Program-made: the position numbers and the translations under genes
Origin: Bacteroidota bacterium
Lineage (GTDB): Bacteria; Bacteroidota; Bacteroidia; NS11-12g; UBA955
NCBI GenBank assembly: GCA_963169345.1
Contig: CAUJCT010000018.1
Coordinates: forward strand, 38,747 to 102,746
DNA length: 64,000 bases
Direction: 5' to 3'
Part shown: positions 52,047-61,956 of the stretch, piece after piece
How the letters are laid out: every line of letters starts with the position of its first letter
How positions within the stretch are numbered: the first letter of the stretch is position 1
Notes under the pieces: generated by a model
What the model saw: only the letters and a program-made list of their open reading frames with translations
The model's database searches: none
What the model was told of the DNA's origin: nothing

Positions 52047-53240
52047 TTATAAATGGCGTCTGCGAAGGGTTTTCATTCGTTTTTCAAGAAGAATTGCTCT
52101 AATTAAAATAATCACAGGAATAAAGGTCACAATTCCGCTTACTATAAATGAAATTGCAAAGTTTTCCGGATTACTTCCATACATGAGTCCTGTGACTGAG
52201 CTACCCAAAATGACTCCAATTTCTAAAAATATGAATAATGTTCCAACTGCTTTTCCTTTCAAACCTGGTAATGACAAATCGACTGCCCATGCAAACAATG
52301 AAGGAGAAAGCAATCCAAAACCTACACCGAATAAAACCGATGAAACACTGTATAGAAATATATCTTGTGCAAAAGCCAGTGTTATCATACTCAAGGTTAA
52401 GCCTATTGCTCCCAGTAATGAAATGACTTTTCTACCATATTGATCGCTCCATCTCCCGGCCATAAACCGAATCACCAGGGATGATAAAATATAGATGGCC
52501 ATATAAAGTCCTTTGTTATTCAATCCAATGTGAGCAGTAAAATCTGAAATCAGGGCTAAAATGGCACCAGACGTAAATGCAGTCAACAATAAAACGAGAC
52601 CAGGCAATAAAACTCTCCATTCAATCAACTCATTTTTCTTGAGTTTCAGCATACTTAACTGAAAGCCTTGCTTGTTTGGTATTGTTTCTTTTAACGTCAT
52701 GAACATCAGTAAAGAAATCAATCCCAGAGATGACGCAATAATGAACATGACATCCAGTCCGAACTCCATCGTACATTTACTTCCAATCACCCATCCTATT
52801 GCATTACCAATATTGTTGCATATACCAATAATGCCCATTGCTTCACCCCTTTTTTCGATTGGGACGACGTCATCTGCATAAGCGGTAAAACCAGTTGGAG
52901 TGAAGCCAGCACAAAATCCATGAAATGCTCTGTTTATAAAAAAGAGAGAAACAAATGGAATTAAAAGATAAAGTCCGCAAGCTATTGTTGTAACGGTAGC
53001 TCCGAGCATCATAACGAAAACACGGCCTACTTTATCAGATAACTTACCACTGATTGGGCGGGTAATTAGAGCAATAATTGCAAAGCTTGGAATTATCAGC
53101 CATTTTTGTTCAGCACCTCCAATTTTTTCGAGAAGCACCGGCAGGTCGGGCAAGACCATTGTGAAACTGCTAAAAAACAAGAGACAAGCCAGGCAGAGTT
53201 TCCAAAAAGATCCCGGATATGCTCTTATTATTTTTTTCAA
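52047..53240 (-). CDS. Major facilitator superfamily transporter
   Basis: 397 residues with twelve predicted membrane helices. The loop 2-3 signature is present as GKLSDKVGRVFVM and its repeat in the second half as GRWSDQYGRKVISLLGAIG; HGFCAGFTPTGFTAYADDVVPIEKRGEAMGI is typical of drug-efflux and sugar-efflux groups. Likely drug or metabolite exporter; substrate unknown. Its start codon is the base after the lepA stop, so it is co-transcribed with lepA, although the functions are not linked. Confidence 0.9.
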   Translation of the reverse strand: MKKIIRAYPGSFWKLCLACLLFFSSFTMVLPDLPVLLEKIGGAEQKWLIIPSFAIIALITRPISGKLSDKVGRVFVMMLGATVTTIACGLYLLIPFVSLFFINRAFHGFCAGFTPTGFTAYADDVVPIEKRGEAMGIIGICNNIGNAIGWVIGSKCTMEFGLDVMFIIASSLGLISLLMFMTLKETIPNKQGFQLSMLKLKKNELIEWRVLLPGLVLLLTAFTSGAILALISDFTAHIGLNNKGLYMAIYILSSLVIRFMAGRWSDQYGRKVISLLGAIGLTLSMITLAFAQDIFLYSVSSVLFGVGFGLLSPSLFAWAVDLSLPGLKGKAVGTLFIFLEIGVILGSSVTGLMYGSNPENFAISFIVSGIVTFIPVIILIRAILLEKRMKTLRRRHL

Positions 53241-55031
53241 TTATTCATCGAGTTTTAATACGGCCATAAAGGCTGATTGCGGTATTTCGACATTACCAAC
53301 TTGTCTCATTCGCTTTTTACCTTCTTTCTGTTTTTCCAATAATTTTCTTTTACGACTTATATCACCGCCATAACATTTAGCAGTTACATCTTTTCTCAAG
53401 GCGCTAATAGTTTCTCTGGCAATAATTTTTGCACCAATTCCAGCCTGAATGGCTATTTCGAATTGTTGTCTAGGAATCAATTCCTTAAGTTTTTTACAAA
53501 TTTTCTTACCGAGATCAAAAGCTCTGTCTCTGTGAATAATTGAAGACAAAGCGTCAACTATATCCTTGTTCAACATGATATCCATTTTTACCAAATGGGA
53601 TAACTTATATCCACTTTGATGATAGTCGAAAGATGCATATCCTCTGCTTATGGACTTTAGTTTATCGTAAAAATCAAATACAACCTCAGCCAAAGGCATA
53701 TCAAATGTCAATTCTACCCTGTTGGTAGTAAGATAGACTTGATTTTTCATCATGCCTCTTTTTTCCATACAAAGTGCAATTACAGGACCTACATATTCCG
53801 AAGCTGTTATAATAGTTGCATTAATAAAAGGCTCTTCAACATAATCAATTGTATTTGGATCAGGCAAATCGCTTGGATTATTCACTTCAACGAACTCTCC
53901 TTTTTTAGTGTAAGCTTTGTAAGATACGTTAGGAACAGTAGTAATTACTGTCATTCCGAATTCTCGTTCCAGGCGTTCCTGAATGATTTCCATGTGTAGC
54001 ATCCCTAGGAATCCGCAACGGAAACCAAATCCAAGAGCGGCAGAACTTTCAGGCTCAAATACCAGAGAAGCGTCATTGAGCTGAAGTTTAAACATACTGT
54101 CTCTTAGTTCTTCATAATCTTCGGTATCAACAGGATAAATACCTGCGAACACCATAGGTTTTACATCTTCAAATCCTTTGATTGCTTCAGGAGTAGGATT
54201 TTCAACACTTGTAATCGTATCACCTACTTTAACCTCTTTTGCCTGTTTAATACCGGTAATAATATAGCCTACATCACCTGCAAGGACTTGGTCTTTTGCT
54301 TCCATTTCAAGCTTAAGATTACCAACTTCATCGGCATAATAAGTTGAATCGGTATTCATAAACTTAACTTTTTCACCTTTGGAAATCTTACCATCGATGA
54401 CTTTATAGTAGGCAATAATTCCTCTGAACGAATTAAATACTGAGTCGAAAATAAGTGCTTTTAATGGAGCATCAGGATTACCTTTAGGGAATGGCACTCT
54501 TTCGACGATAGCACGCAGTATATCATGAACACCCATTCCAGTTTTACCGGAAGCTGCAATGATATCCTCTCTGTCACAACCTATTAAATCCACAATTTGA
54601 TCTTTAACCTCTTCAGGCATTGCACCCGGTAAATCCATTTTATTCAAAATTGGAATTATTTCAAGGTTGTGTTCAATAGCCAGATAGAGATTGGAAATAG
54701 TTTGGGCCTGAATACCCTGTGAGGCGTCAACGATAAGCAGGGCGCCTTCGCATGCAGCAATACTTCTGGATACCTCGTAACTAAAATCTACGTGACCCGG
54801 AGTATCTATAAGGTTGAAGACGTATTGTTTACCATCCAGTTTATAGTTCATCTGGATAGCATGGCTTTTAATGGTAATACCGCGTTCTCTTTCGAGATCC
54901 ATATCATCCAGTACTTGAGCCATCATATCTCTTTTTGAGATGGTTTCGGTATATTCCAAAAGCCTGTCTGCTAAAGTACTTTTCCCATGGTCGATGTGAG
55001 CAATGATACAGAAATTGCGGATATGCTGCAT
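53241..55031 (-). CDS. lepA: Elongation factor 4 (back-translocating GTPase)
   Basis: 596 residues, typical. GTPase motifs [14 protein letters not shown] (G1), DTPGHVDF (G3) and NKMDLPGA (G4) are clear; the switch I threonine is in RGITIKS. The C-terminal LepA-specific domain ([34 protein letters not shown]) is intact. Confidence 0.97.
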   Translation of the reverse strand: MQHIRNFCIIAHIDHGKSTLADRLLEYTETISKRDMMAQVLDDMDLERERGITIKSHAIQMNYKLDGKQYVFNLIDTPGHVDFSYEVSRSIAACEGALLIVDASQGIQAQTISNLYLAIEHNLEIIPILNKMDLPGAMPEEVKDQIVDLIGCDREDIIAASGKTGMGVHDILRAIVERVPFPKGNPDAPLKALIFDSVFNSFRGIIAYYKVIDGKISKGEKVKFMNTDSTYYADEVGNLKLEMEAKDQVLAGDVGYIITGIKQAKEVKVGDTITSVENPTPEAIKGFEDVKPMVFAGIYPVDTEDYEELRDSMFKLQLNDASLVFEPESSAALGFGFRCGFLGMLHMEIIQERLEREFGMTVITTVPNVSYKAYTKKGEFVEVNNPSDLPDPNTIDYVEEPFINATIITASEYVGPVIALCMEKRGMMKNQVYLTTNRVELTFDMPLAEVVFDFYDKLKSISRGYASFDYHQSGYKLSHLVKMDIMLNKDIVDALSSIIHRDRAFDLGKKICKKLKELIPRQQFEIAIQAGIGAKIIARETISALRKDVTAKCYGGDISRKRKLLEKQKEGKKRMRQVGNVEIPQSAFMAVLKLDE

Positions 55032-55042
55032 AAATAAGGGTG

Positions 55043-55050
55043 CAAAATTA
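55043..55050 (-). promoter_or_regulatory. Possible -7 element for lepA
   Basis: TAATTTTG on the minus strand, 11 bases before the ATG, is a perfect TAnnTTTG box. An ATG, not TTG, is at the -33 distance, so tentative. Confidence 0.4.
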
Positions 55051-55129
55051 GGCTAAATGCTTGAAAATCCATAAGACCTCCGAACATTGAATTAACAGAT
55101 TTTTACACAATTCCAGTAAATTGATATAA

Positions 55130-55160
55130 AAAAATTGGGCGTATGTCCCCACATACGCCC
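55130..55160 (-). terminator. Intrinsic terminator of the glycine-rich T9SS gene
   Basis: A perfect 10-bp stem GGGCGTATGT / ACATACGCCC (55137-55146, 55151-55160) with a 4-base loop. On the minus strand it is followed by AATTTTTTTAT. A TTTGTGTAAA motif precedes it in the transcript, as in two neighbouring T9SS genes. Confidence 0.9.
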
Positions 55161-55202
55161 TTTACACAAATAACCTGAAATAAATTCAGATAATGTCTTT
55201 AT

Positions 55203-57542
55203 TTATCGTTTGTCACGAATGAAGGATTGACCTCCAACAATTTGTCCATTTTTTATAACCTGGTAGAAGTAAAATCCATTAGGCAAATCTGCAAGATCTA
55301 TACTTACTGTACCATTTTGATTCTCGATTTGAACTTCGACAACCATTCCAAGTGCATTGAGAACTTGAATTTGTGCCCCAGCAAGCGACTTGCCAGAGAG
55401 ATACAAAGTGTTTTCAACCGGCATTGGATACGCCACGATATCATTCAAGTCAGGATTTACTTCCAATAAAACTGTTTTTGAATATTTAAAAGTTTGGTCA
55501 TTGTCAACTTCCCTAAGTCTGTAGATACAGTTACCGAAACCGCAATTCATATCGATCCATTGATATTCAGAGATACCATTGGTAGATACAGGTTCGATGT
55601 TAGCAATAGCTGTCCAGTTGCCATCTCCTTTACTTCTTTCCAAAACAAAGTGACTAAAGTTTTCCATTTTACCGGCTGTCCATTGCACAACGGCATGACC
55701 TTCTTCATTCCAATAAGCATCTAATGCCAATAATTGGACAGAAAGAGGCATACATATTGGATTTATTATCACAGTATCTCTTCTGGTTAAACAAAGATTA
55801 TTGACAACAGTCCATTCCAACATATATATTAGTGAAGAGTCGCCATAGAAGAGAGAGGTTTCACTATTTGGAGAGACGACAGTTCCATCGACTCCTGAAA
55901 TAATTGACCAGGTACCAATTGATCCAACAGGAGCTGGAATTGCACTTAAGTTTGTGGAAGTACAGAAATCCAAATCAGGACCTGCATTTGCGGTTGGAGC
56001 AATAGTTGGGATAATTGTACTCAAAGAGAATACTGCGTTTCCAGTACCAGCACCACCAGAGGTTGCACCATTTGGAGTAAATTCTGTAACACCTGAAGAT
56101 GAAGAAGTTCCATAAGTGCCACCATTCACATTTCTGCTTGGAGAGCCGGAAGTAATAGCAATATAGCCACCTCCGCCGCCACCGCCTGGACCTTCAGATT
56201 CATTACCAGAGATCAATTGGTTTCCACCATTACCACCGCGGGCTATTAAACTTAAAGAGTTGGAAATTGAACCTTGAGCAGCTAATACAATAGTTCCACC
56301 ACCTCCTCCACCACCTGGAGCATCGTTATGACCCCCTATTGTATTGAGAGCATCAGCACCACTGGCATTGATTGTTCCGCTACCGGAAATATTACCATAA
56401 CATATAATAAATACTAATCCACCTCCATCACCACCATCATTTGAAGCACTGTTGTTGCCATCACCGGCACCACCACCACCACCAATAAAGAGTCTGCCAG
56501 TACTATAATCCAGGGGTCTTCCACCATATCCACCGACATTTAATCTATTATCACCTCCCCAATTGGTGTTACCGGGAGCAGTTGTTAAAGCATTTCTGTT
56601 ATCACTGGCGTATGTATATCCACCTCTACCACCACCACTTGAAGTACTGGCAGAGAAAGAACTACCTTCCAGATTCCATGCATTGGAATAACTGGCTCCA
56701 CCCAAATAAGGATTTCCTCGTCCATTCCAGTTGGCAATAACGCCACCATTAGCACCACCACCACCACCGGCATTGTGTGAGTTACCACCACCACCACCAT
56801 TAGCAATGGCTCCACGTCCGTATCTAACGCCTAAGGTTGAATATTCGTTGGTTTCGTATCCGGCAATACTTTCGCCTTTAGCACCTCCATCAGCTGAGTT
56901 ATTGGAGTACCAAACAGTTACATTCGCACCCGGAGACTGAGAGTTATTTTCTACCATACCGCCTCTAAAGCCCATACCAACAGCCGTAATTGTACCATTG
57001 ATAGTTGCATTTCCATTGATTTCGATAGCTGTAATACCACCAGTATTGCCATTCCAGGCTGAAGGACGAATTGAACCGGCAGCGGTAACGTTTAAAGTTG
57101 AATATCTTGGTATCCTAACTATCTGAACATGACCACTTGAAGTGTAATTATTAGATAAAGGAACAGATACGACGATGGTTGTAGAGTTTGGAACAGATGA
57201 AACACATCTGAATTCATACTGACCAACATTGTTATAATTGGATATCTGTCCAAAATTTGAATTATTGCTTACACTGATTGAAGCACCCTGCATTTGAATG
57301 ATTAACAACAAATCACCAGCACTTAAAGCTGTAGAGAAATTGCCACCAATCATTGAGCTATTGTTCACACTTAAGGAAGTTGCTCCAGCAGTTGCATTAG
57401 AAGTTAAGTAAGTGTAAGAATTTACATTTACGTTAGAACTTGAAACAGTTGCAGCGCCATTTAAACCTGGTTGAGCAGATAAGTGCATTTGGTTAAATAG
57501 CAGAGCAATTAGTATCGATCTGTAAAGTGTTTTTATTTTCAT
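55203..57542 (-). CDS. Glycine-rich T9SS type A surface protein
   Basis: 779 residues. Signal peptide ends near LSAQPG. Residues 30-150 are Ser/Asn/Thr-rich; residues about 190-460 are a Gly-rich region with many GGGGGG runs mixed with Asn and Ser (for example ANGGGGGNSHNAGGGGGANG), like the structural glycine-rich repeats of some adhesins. The C-terminal part has an Ig-like module (VQLLALDAYWNEEGHAVVQWTAGKMENFSHF) and a sorting domain (IVAYPMPVENTLYLSG). It is probably an extracellular structural or adhesive protein, first of a four-gene tandem of surface proteins. Confidence 0.85.
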   Translation of the reverse strand: MKIKTLYRSILIALLFNQMHLSAQPGLNGAATVSSSNVNVNSYTYLTSNATAGATSLSVNNSSMIGGNFSTALSAGDLLLIIQMQGASISVSNNSNFGQISNYNNVGQYEFRCVSSVPNSTTIVVSVPLSNNYTSSGHVQIVRIPRYSTLNVTAAGSIRPSAWNGNTGGITAIEINGNATINGTITAVGMGFRGGMVENNSQSPGANVTVWYSNNSADGGAKGESIAGYETNEYSTLGVRYGRGAIANGGGGGNSHNAGGGGGANGGVIANWNGRGNPYLGGASYSNAWNLEGSSFSASTSSGGGRGGYTYASDNRNALTTAPGNTNWGGDNRLNVGGYGGRPLDYSTGRLFIGGGGGAGDGNNSASNDGGDGGGLVFIICYGNISGSGTINASGADALNTIGGHNDAPGGGGGGGTIVLAAQGSISNSLSLIARGGNGGNQLISGNESEGPGGGGGGGYIAITSGSPSRNVNGGTYGTSSSSGVTEFTPNGATSGGAGTGNAVFSLSTIIPTIAPTANAGPDLDFCTSTNLSAIPAPVGSIGTWSIISGVDGTVVSPNSETSLFYGDSSLIYMLEWTVVNNLCLTRRDTVIINPICMPLSVQLLALDAYWNEEGHAVVQWTAGKMENFSHFVLERSKGDGNWTAIANIEPVSTNGISEYQWIDMNCGFGNCIYRLREVDNDQTFKYSKTVLLEVNPDLNDIVAYPMPVENTLYLSGKSLAGAQIQVLNALGMVVEVQIENQNGTVSIDLADLPNGFYFYQVIKNGQIVGGQSFIRDKR

Positions 57543-57726
57543 TTTGTGTATTAGTGTTTTATTTACCTTGTTTTTTCGGGGTTAAGAAAGTTTAAGAGCC
57601 TTCTCCATCCACCGTTTTCTATCTTGGCAACGACACACAAATGCTTCAACAGATCGACGTTATAATTTTTAAAAGACTTAATAGTGCTATTTTTCATGGC
57701 ATTCATCATTAATAGAGAGAATTTAA

Positions 57727-59232
57727 TTAGTATTTAGTTATTTTTTGAACTGAAACCTGACCATCTACAACAACATTCAGGAAATAGATGCCATTAGTCA
57801 AATGAGAGATATCAATTGAGTTCACGCTTGCATCCAGTTGATTGTTTTCGATAATAACCTGACCGTTTAAATTTGTTATGGTTAAAGACGCATTTTCAAA
57901 TTCAATTTCAGAAAGGTTGACATTCAGCGTACCAGCACTTGGATTTGGGTATACTGAAACTGTAGTAATAGTTTGAATAGAATGGTTGACAGCAACAGTT
58001 TCGAATGTGACAGTTTTTCCATCCAAATCTGTTTGACTTAATCTATAATATTGAACACCTTTAACAGGGTTATTATCGTGAGTTAAATATTCAGAAACAG
58101 ATTCAGAGTTGATGTTACCTTTAACTTTGCTTAAAACAGTCCAGTTTATACCATCCAGAGATTTTTCTATTGTATAAAAATCATTGTTTTTCTCAAAAGA
58201 AGACATCCAGTTGATTTTTACGATTGAGTTAACAATTTCAGCATTGAAGCTAATGATGTTAACAGGAAGAGGGTTTAAAGCAGTTGAAGAACCAATAGTA
58301 AAAGGGCTAAAAGCTGTAATAGCGGCAGAAGATCTGACAGTTCCATTGCTTGGAGAACCGCTGATGGCTCCGTTACCATGGCTGGTCCACTGTGCACCAT
58401 TCCATCTTACAACAAGCAAGTCAAGCTGACTGTTAACAGGTCCGCTTCTACCGATATGATAACTAAGTGTAACGTTTACAGAACCTGTACCTGCAATTCT
58501 TGTAAACATCCAGTATTCAGATACAGAGACGTGATCTACACCAGCACCAAAAGTTGTTGTATTAACATAAGGAGTTGGGAAGTACTCTGCAGAAAAAGTT
58601 GTGTTAGTAGCTGGTGCAGTCATTGTAATTGGCGCATACAAGCCATTTTTACCAACCGGGAAAGTAAAGGCATCATTCCCTAATTTATAAGTAGGTCCTT
58701 CCACATAAGAATCACTAGATGCATTTGAAGCGGTTGCATTGTTTTCAAAACGCAGAAGGTCATCAGATGAAGTCCAGAAAACACCATCCGTAAAATTCAT
58801 ATTTCCAAAGACTCTAAATAATACTGTTGCAGATGGCGCGATTATACTAAAATCAGTGCTTGAGTTAAGGGTAACGTTACCATTAGCTCTCAATTCACCG
58901 CTAGAACCAGTTTGAGAATTTGTAATGTTTCCACCATTTAATGAAGCTGTACCATTTAGAGTCAAATTGTTAGTTCTCAAATCAAGTGTACCGCCATTCA
59001 TCGTTAAATTACGAATTGTACGGTTACCAAAAATAGTAGGTTGATTTGGAGCGCCGGCATTAATAAAAACATCATCACCTGTTTGCGGACGGGTAGACCC
59101 TGAAGTAGTTGTCCAATTAGCTTTTGTGTCCCAATCATTACTTGAACCTCCAACCCAAGTCCAGTTGACTGCATAAAAATTGTTCAGAAGAGATACGCTT
59201 ACTAAAAGCGCAAGTGTTTTTAGATTTCTCAT
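57727..59232 (-). CDS. T9SS type A surface protein, paralogue 1 of 3
   Basis: 501 residues. A signal peptide (MRNLKTLALLVSVSLLNNFYA) is followed by WTWVGGSSNDWDTKANW, then repeated short strands with NGG turns (LTMNGGTLDLRTNNLTLNG) that suggest a right-handed beta-helix, and a YWMFTRIAGTGS segment. The C-terminal part is NPLPVNIISFNAEIVNSIVKINW and YYRLSQTDLDGKTV, then the sorting domain VSVYPNPSAGTLNVNL. It shares this plan with the next two genes and lacks part of their middle region, hence 80 residues shorter. Confidence 0.85.
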   Translation of the reverse strand: MRNLKTLALLVSVSLLNNFYAVNWTWVGGSSNDWDTKANWTTTSGSTRPQTGDDVFINAGAPNQPTIFGNRTIRNLTMNGGTLDLRTNNLTLNGTASLNGGNITNSQTGSSGELRANGNVTLNSSTDFSIIAPSATVLFRVFGNMNFTDGVFWTSSDDLLRFENNATASNASSDSYVEGPTYKLGNDAFTFPVGKNGLYAPITMTAPATNTTFSAEYFPTPYVNTTTFGAGVDHVSVSEYWMFTRIAGTGSVNVTLSYHIGRSGPVNSQLDLLVVRWNGAQWTSHGNGAISGSPSNGTVRSSAAITAFSPFTIGSSTALNPLPVNIISFNAEIVNSIVKINWMSSFEKNNDFYTIEKSLDGINWTVLSKVKGNINSESVSEYLTHDNNPVKGVQYYRLSQTDLDGKTVTFETVAVNHSIQTITTVSVYPNPSAGTLNVNLSEIEFENASLTITNLNGQVIIENNQLDASVNSIDISHLTNGIYFLNVVVDGQVSVQKITKY

Positions 59233-59303
59233 GGTATTTGTGTATGTGTGTGTGTCAAAAATGAGTATTTAACTTTTAGTATTAAATATCAAAATCGACG
59301 TTA

Positions 59304-59333
59304 CAAAGATACCATGGTTATCCACATTCGCAA
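59304..59333 (-). promoter_or_regulatory. Bacteroidota-type promoter of T9SS paralogue 1
   Basis: On the minus strand, TTG (59331-59333), 19 bases, TATCTTTG (59304-59311). The transcript leader would be about 65-70 bases and contains a CA-repeat just before the ATG. Confidence 0.7.
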
Positions 59334-59664
59334 GGGGTGCGGTAAAAAGTGTCTAGTATTTTATACTTAAACTAAATTTCAACTCCCTCATAATCAGGGA
59401 GAAAAATTTTGAAAAAAAATGAAAAAAACTACACAAATGCAATTTTTTTGGAATGAAAATACCACATTTTGGGGGTGGTTAATAGAATAATCTGAGGTTA
59501 AAATAGTCTTAAAACGACAAAAAACTGAAACAAATGTTGAAAAACTAAATTTTGAAAAGGGTTCAATTTTTCAATTTTTTTGAATTTTAATATTTTGAAG
59601 TTTGAATGAATTGTAACAAAAGATTAAGCGCACACACATTTTTAATAACCTGGATAAACATTTT
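59334..59664. other. AT-rich spacer
   Basis: About 330 bases of A/T-rich sequence with several homopolymer tracts between the promoter of paralogue 1 and the terminator of paralogue 2. I see no gene or structured RNA. Confidence 0.5.
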
Positions 59665-59701
59665 GTTAAAAAAGAGCAGACAACTCTAAAGTTGTCCGCT
59701 C
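59665..59701 (-). terminator. Intrinsic terminator of T9SS paralogue 2
   Basis: Stem GAGCAGACAAC / GTTGTCCGCTC (59674-59684, 59691-59701) with one A-C mismatch and a 6-base loop; on the minus strand it is followed by TTTTTTAACAAA. The base of the stem is part of the duplicated 36-bp element. Confidence 0.85.
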
Positions 59702-59728
59702 AATTTACACAAATACACAAAATGAGAT
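59693..59728. repeat. 36-bp repeat, copy 1
   Basis: Identical over 36 bp to 61899-61934. It covers the proximal arm of the terminator stem and about 27 bases of 3' untranslated region. On the plus strand its second half reads ACACAAATACACAAAATGAG, resembling the leader and start codon of the paralogue genes in inverted orientation. Confidence 0.85.
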
Positions 59729-59755
59729 CTTGGTTAAAAACTTTCTAATTTTTAA

Positions 59756-61519
59756 TTAGTTCTTGATAAGTTTGCTTTGAGTGAGTTCACCATTGCAAAC
59801 GATTTCCACTACATAAACACCTGCTTGCAATTCTGCAATATCAAGGGTAAGATTAGATGACAGTGTGTTAGCAGTCATCACAATCTGACCAAGACTGTTG
59901 TAGATGTTTACAGTTACTTCGTTGTTTTCAGGATTATCCAGAGAAACATTTAAAGTAGTTGTAGCAGGACTAGGGAACAAGTTGATTTTATTAGCAAGGC
60001 CGGAGAACTTAACCGGCACGATTGAGCTGTATTCGAACTGGCCATTGAAGTCGACCTGTTTCAAACGATAGAATTGAACACCATTTACAGGGTTAGCATC
60101 GATGGTGCCATATTCAGAGATGGATTCGGTAGTACCTATACCTTTAATAGTAGAGATAACAGTCCAGTTGATTCCATCCAAAGATTTTTCTACATTATAG
60201 TAGTCATTATTTAACTCAGCAGCTGTCTTCCAGGTAATGTTAACTGCATTTTCAATTGCTTTTGCATTGAAATCCAATAAAACGATAGGAAGTGGATTTG
60301 AGTTAGAGTTAGAGCCTAAAGTAAAAGGACTGAAATTAGAAACGTTGTTGTTTGTAGTAATAGAGCCAGAAGTGTTGCTTGTTGAGCTACCAGAACCTCT
60401 TCCTAAGTTTTCCCAAATTGAACCGGTCCAATGGGCAACGATTAAATTAGAACCGCTGGTAACTGAACCACTGTTTTTGTTTTCGTCGTAATACAAACGT
60501 ACTCTTACTGTTGTAGTTGGAGTACCAGCTGTAGCAGATCTGTCCAAATCCCAGTATTCAGCTTGAGAAACGTGGTGAATTGTATTTTGGATACTATCAC
60601 CGGCAAATTGATTTCTAACAGGGAAATAAGTAGCAGTGAAATAATCCTGACTTCTTCTATTGCTGTAGTTTGAAATTTCAAGTGGCATATAGAATGTGCC
60701 ATCGCCGAGTGGGAAAGTAAAGGTATTAGTACCTCCACCACCATTAATTTCTTTTCTTACCGGTCCGACAATGTGAGACGAATTATCTGCATTGGAGACT
60801 GTGGCATTATAATCAAAAGTAATAAAGTGTTCGTCGTCAGTAGTCAATATACCATTGGTAAATGTCATACTACCTTCAACTCTAAGATGTATACCCAGGT
60901 AGTGTTGACCAGAAAAGTCGATTTCAATCTGGTTAACAGTGAAATCGCCTGGATCTAATACATAACCATCCATGTATGTGTATTTACCATCAACGAAAAG
61001 ATCGAAACCATTCAAATCAAGAATACCAGATACTAAAGTTAAATCTCTGTTTAGATCTAAATCAGCAGCTGTGATGGTTAATGTACCACCATCGATGGTT
61101 AATTCGTCACCAGCGTCATCAAGAATTACTCTATTACCTTGAACGATTAATTCGCCATTGTTTAAGTCAATCTCATCAATATTTAAGGTGCCTGTACCCA
61201 TATCAAGAATACCATCATTGATAATGAGGTCGCTAGCCATAGTGATGTTAAAATTGTTGGCATCTAAAGTACCACCATTTAAAGTAATGGTGTTAAGAGT
61301 AACATTACCACTGAGAACTGGGTAATTGGTAAGATTAGCTGGAATTACCACGTCATCACCTGCTCCAGGTAGAACATTTGGCGAAACAGTATTCCAGTTT
61401 GAAGTGTTGTTCCATGCAGTACTGACAGCACCTGTCCAGGTTCTGGTAGCAGCGAAAGATGAAGAAATTGAGAAAAAGGCTAGTGCCACGAAGGCATAGA
61501 TGTGTCCTAAGTTTTTCAT
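59756..61519 (-). CDS. T9SS type A surface protein, paralogue 2 of 3
   Basis: 587 residues. Signal peptide ends near SSFAATR. Then RTWTGAVSTAWNNTSNW and VLPGAGDDVVIPANLTNYPVLSG, strand repeats (ITLNGGTLDANNFNI, GTLNIDEIDLNNGEL, LTLVSGILDLNGFDL) of beta-helix type, EYWDLDRSATAGTP, NPLPIVLLDFNAKA and FYRLKQVDFNGQ, and the sorting domain INLFPSPATTTLNVSL. Paralogue 3 aligns over its whole length by eye. No enzyme motif. Likely attached to the cell surface after export. Confidence 0.87.
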   Translation of the reverse strand: MKNLGHIYAFVALAFFSISSSFAATRTWTGAVSTAWNNTSNWNTVSPNVLPGAGDDVVIPANLTNYPVLSGNVTLNTITLNGGTLDANNFNITMASDLIINDGILDMGTGTLNIDEIDLNNGELIVQGNRVILDDAGDELTIDGGTLTITAADLDLNRDLTLVSGILDLNGFDLFVDGKYTYMDGYVLDPGDFTVNQIEIDFSGQHYLGIHLRVEGSMTFTNGILTTDDEHFITFDYNATVSNADNSSHIVGPVRKEINGGGGTNTFTFPLGDGTFYMPLEISNYSNRRSQDYFTATYFPVRNQFAGDSIQNTIHHVSQAEYWDLDRSATAGTPTTTVRVRLYYDENKNSGSVTSGSNLIVAHWTGSIWENLGRGSGSSTSNTSGSITTNNNVSNFSPFTLGSNSNSNPLPIVLLDFNAKAIENAVNITWKTAAELNNDYYNVEKSLDGINWTVISTIKGIGTTESISEYGTIDANPVNGVQFYRLKQVDFNGQFEYSSIVPVKFSGLANKINLFPSPATTTLNVSLDNPENNEVTVNIYNSLGQIVMTANTLSSNLTLDIAELQAGVYVVEIVCNGELTQSKLIKN

Positions 61520-61605
61520 TGTATTTTGTGTAATTTATTTGTGTAATCGTCCAATCAATTAAGTAGTTTTACTTTATGAGTATAAATACCTAACTGAATC
61601 GGTTG

Positions 61606-61635
61606 CAAATATAATTCAATTCTACTTTCAAGCAA
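61606..61635 (-). promoter_or_regulatory. Bacteroidota-type promoter of T9SS paralogue 2
   Basis: On the minus strand, TTG (61633-61635), 19 bases, TATATTTG (61606-61613). The leader would be about 80 bases and ends in two ACACAAA units before the ATG. Confidence 0.65.
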
Positions 61636-61871
61636 AAAAAAATTTCATTAGAGTAAAATATTTTCAAAATTTAAGTTGATATTGAAGTGAATTACAAGCG
61701 ATTAACGAAAATAAAATCCTTTAAAATATTCTCATATAATTTGATTCAAAAATGAGCATTTGAGAAAAATTTATTCATTTATGGCTAAAAATACGCCGAA
61801 AATCGACAAAATTCACCTTAAAAAAGCATGCGTATTTAGTACTAAAATGGCATAAAACAACCCTATTTTTC
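61636..61871. other. AT-rich spacer
   Basis: About 235 bases of AT-rich sequence between the promoter of paralogue 2 and the terminator of paralogue 3. I see no gene or conserved structure in it. Confidence 0.45.
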
Positions 61872-61907
61872 AAAAAAAGAGCGAACAACCTAAATGGCTG
61901 TCCGCTC
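61872..61907 (-). terminator. Intrinsic terminator of T9SS paralogue 3
   Basis: As RNA on the minus strand, a 12-bp stem (GAGCGGACAGCC with GGUUGUUCGCUC, two G-U pairs) with a 5-base loop, followed by seven U. The sequence differs from the terminator of paralogue 2 at several positions but keeps pairing. Confidence 0.88.
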
Positions 61908-61934
61908 AATTTACACAAATACACAAAATGAGAT
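61899..61934. repeat. 36-bp repeat, copy 2
   Basis: Identical to 59693-59728 and in the same place relative to its gene: 22 bp past the stop codon and running into the terminator stem. Confidence 0.85.
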
Positions 61935-61956
61935 AACTTAGGTATTACCCCTTTTG

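Noticed and set aside
52039..52443. 134-codon plus-strand frame opposite the MFS gene
   Set aside because: It lies entirely over the MFS coding sequence, which has clear transporter motifs; the frame shows no family features.
56731..56940. Plus-strand reading frame rich in Pro and Leu
   Set aside because: It is the antisense shadow of the glycine-rich region (GGN codons read as Pro/Ala), not a gene.
55900..56980. CRISPR-like short repeats in the CCACCACC-rich tract
   Set aside because: The repeats have no constant spacer length or unique spacers and encode an open glycine-rich protein.
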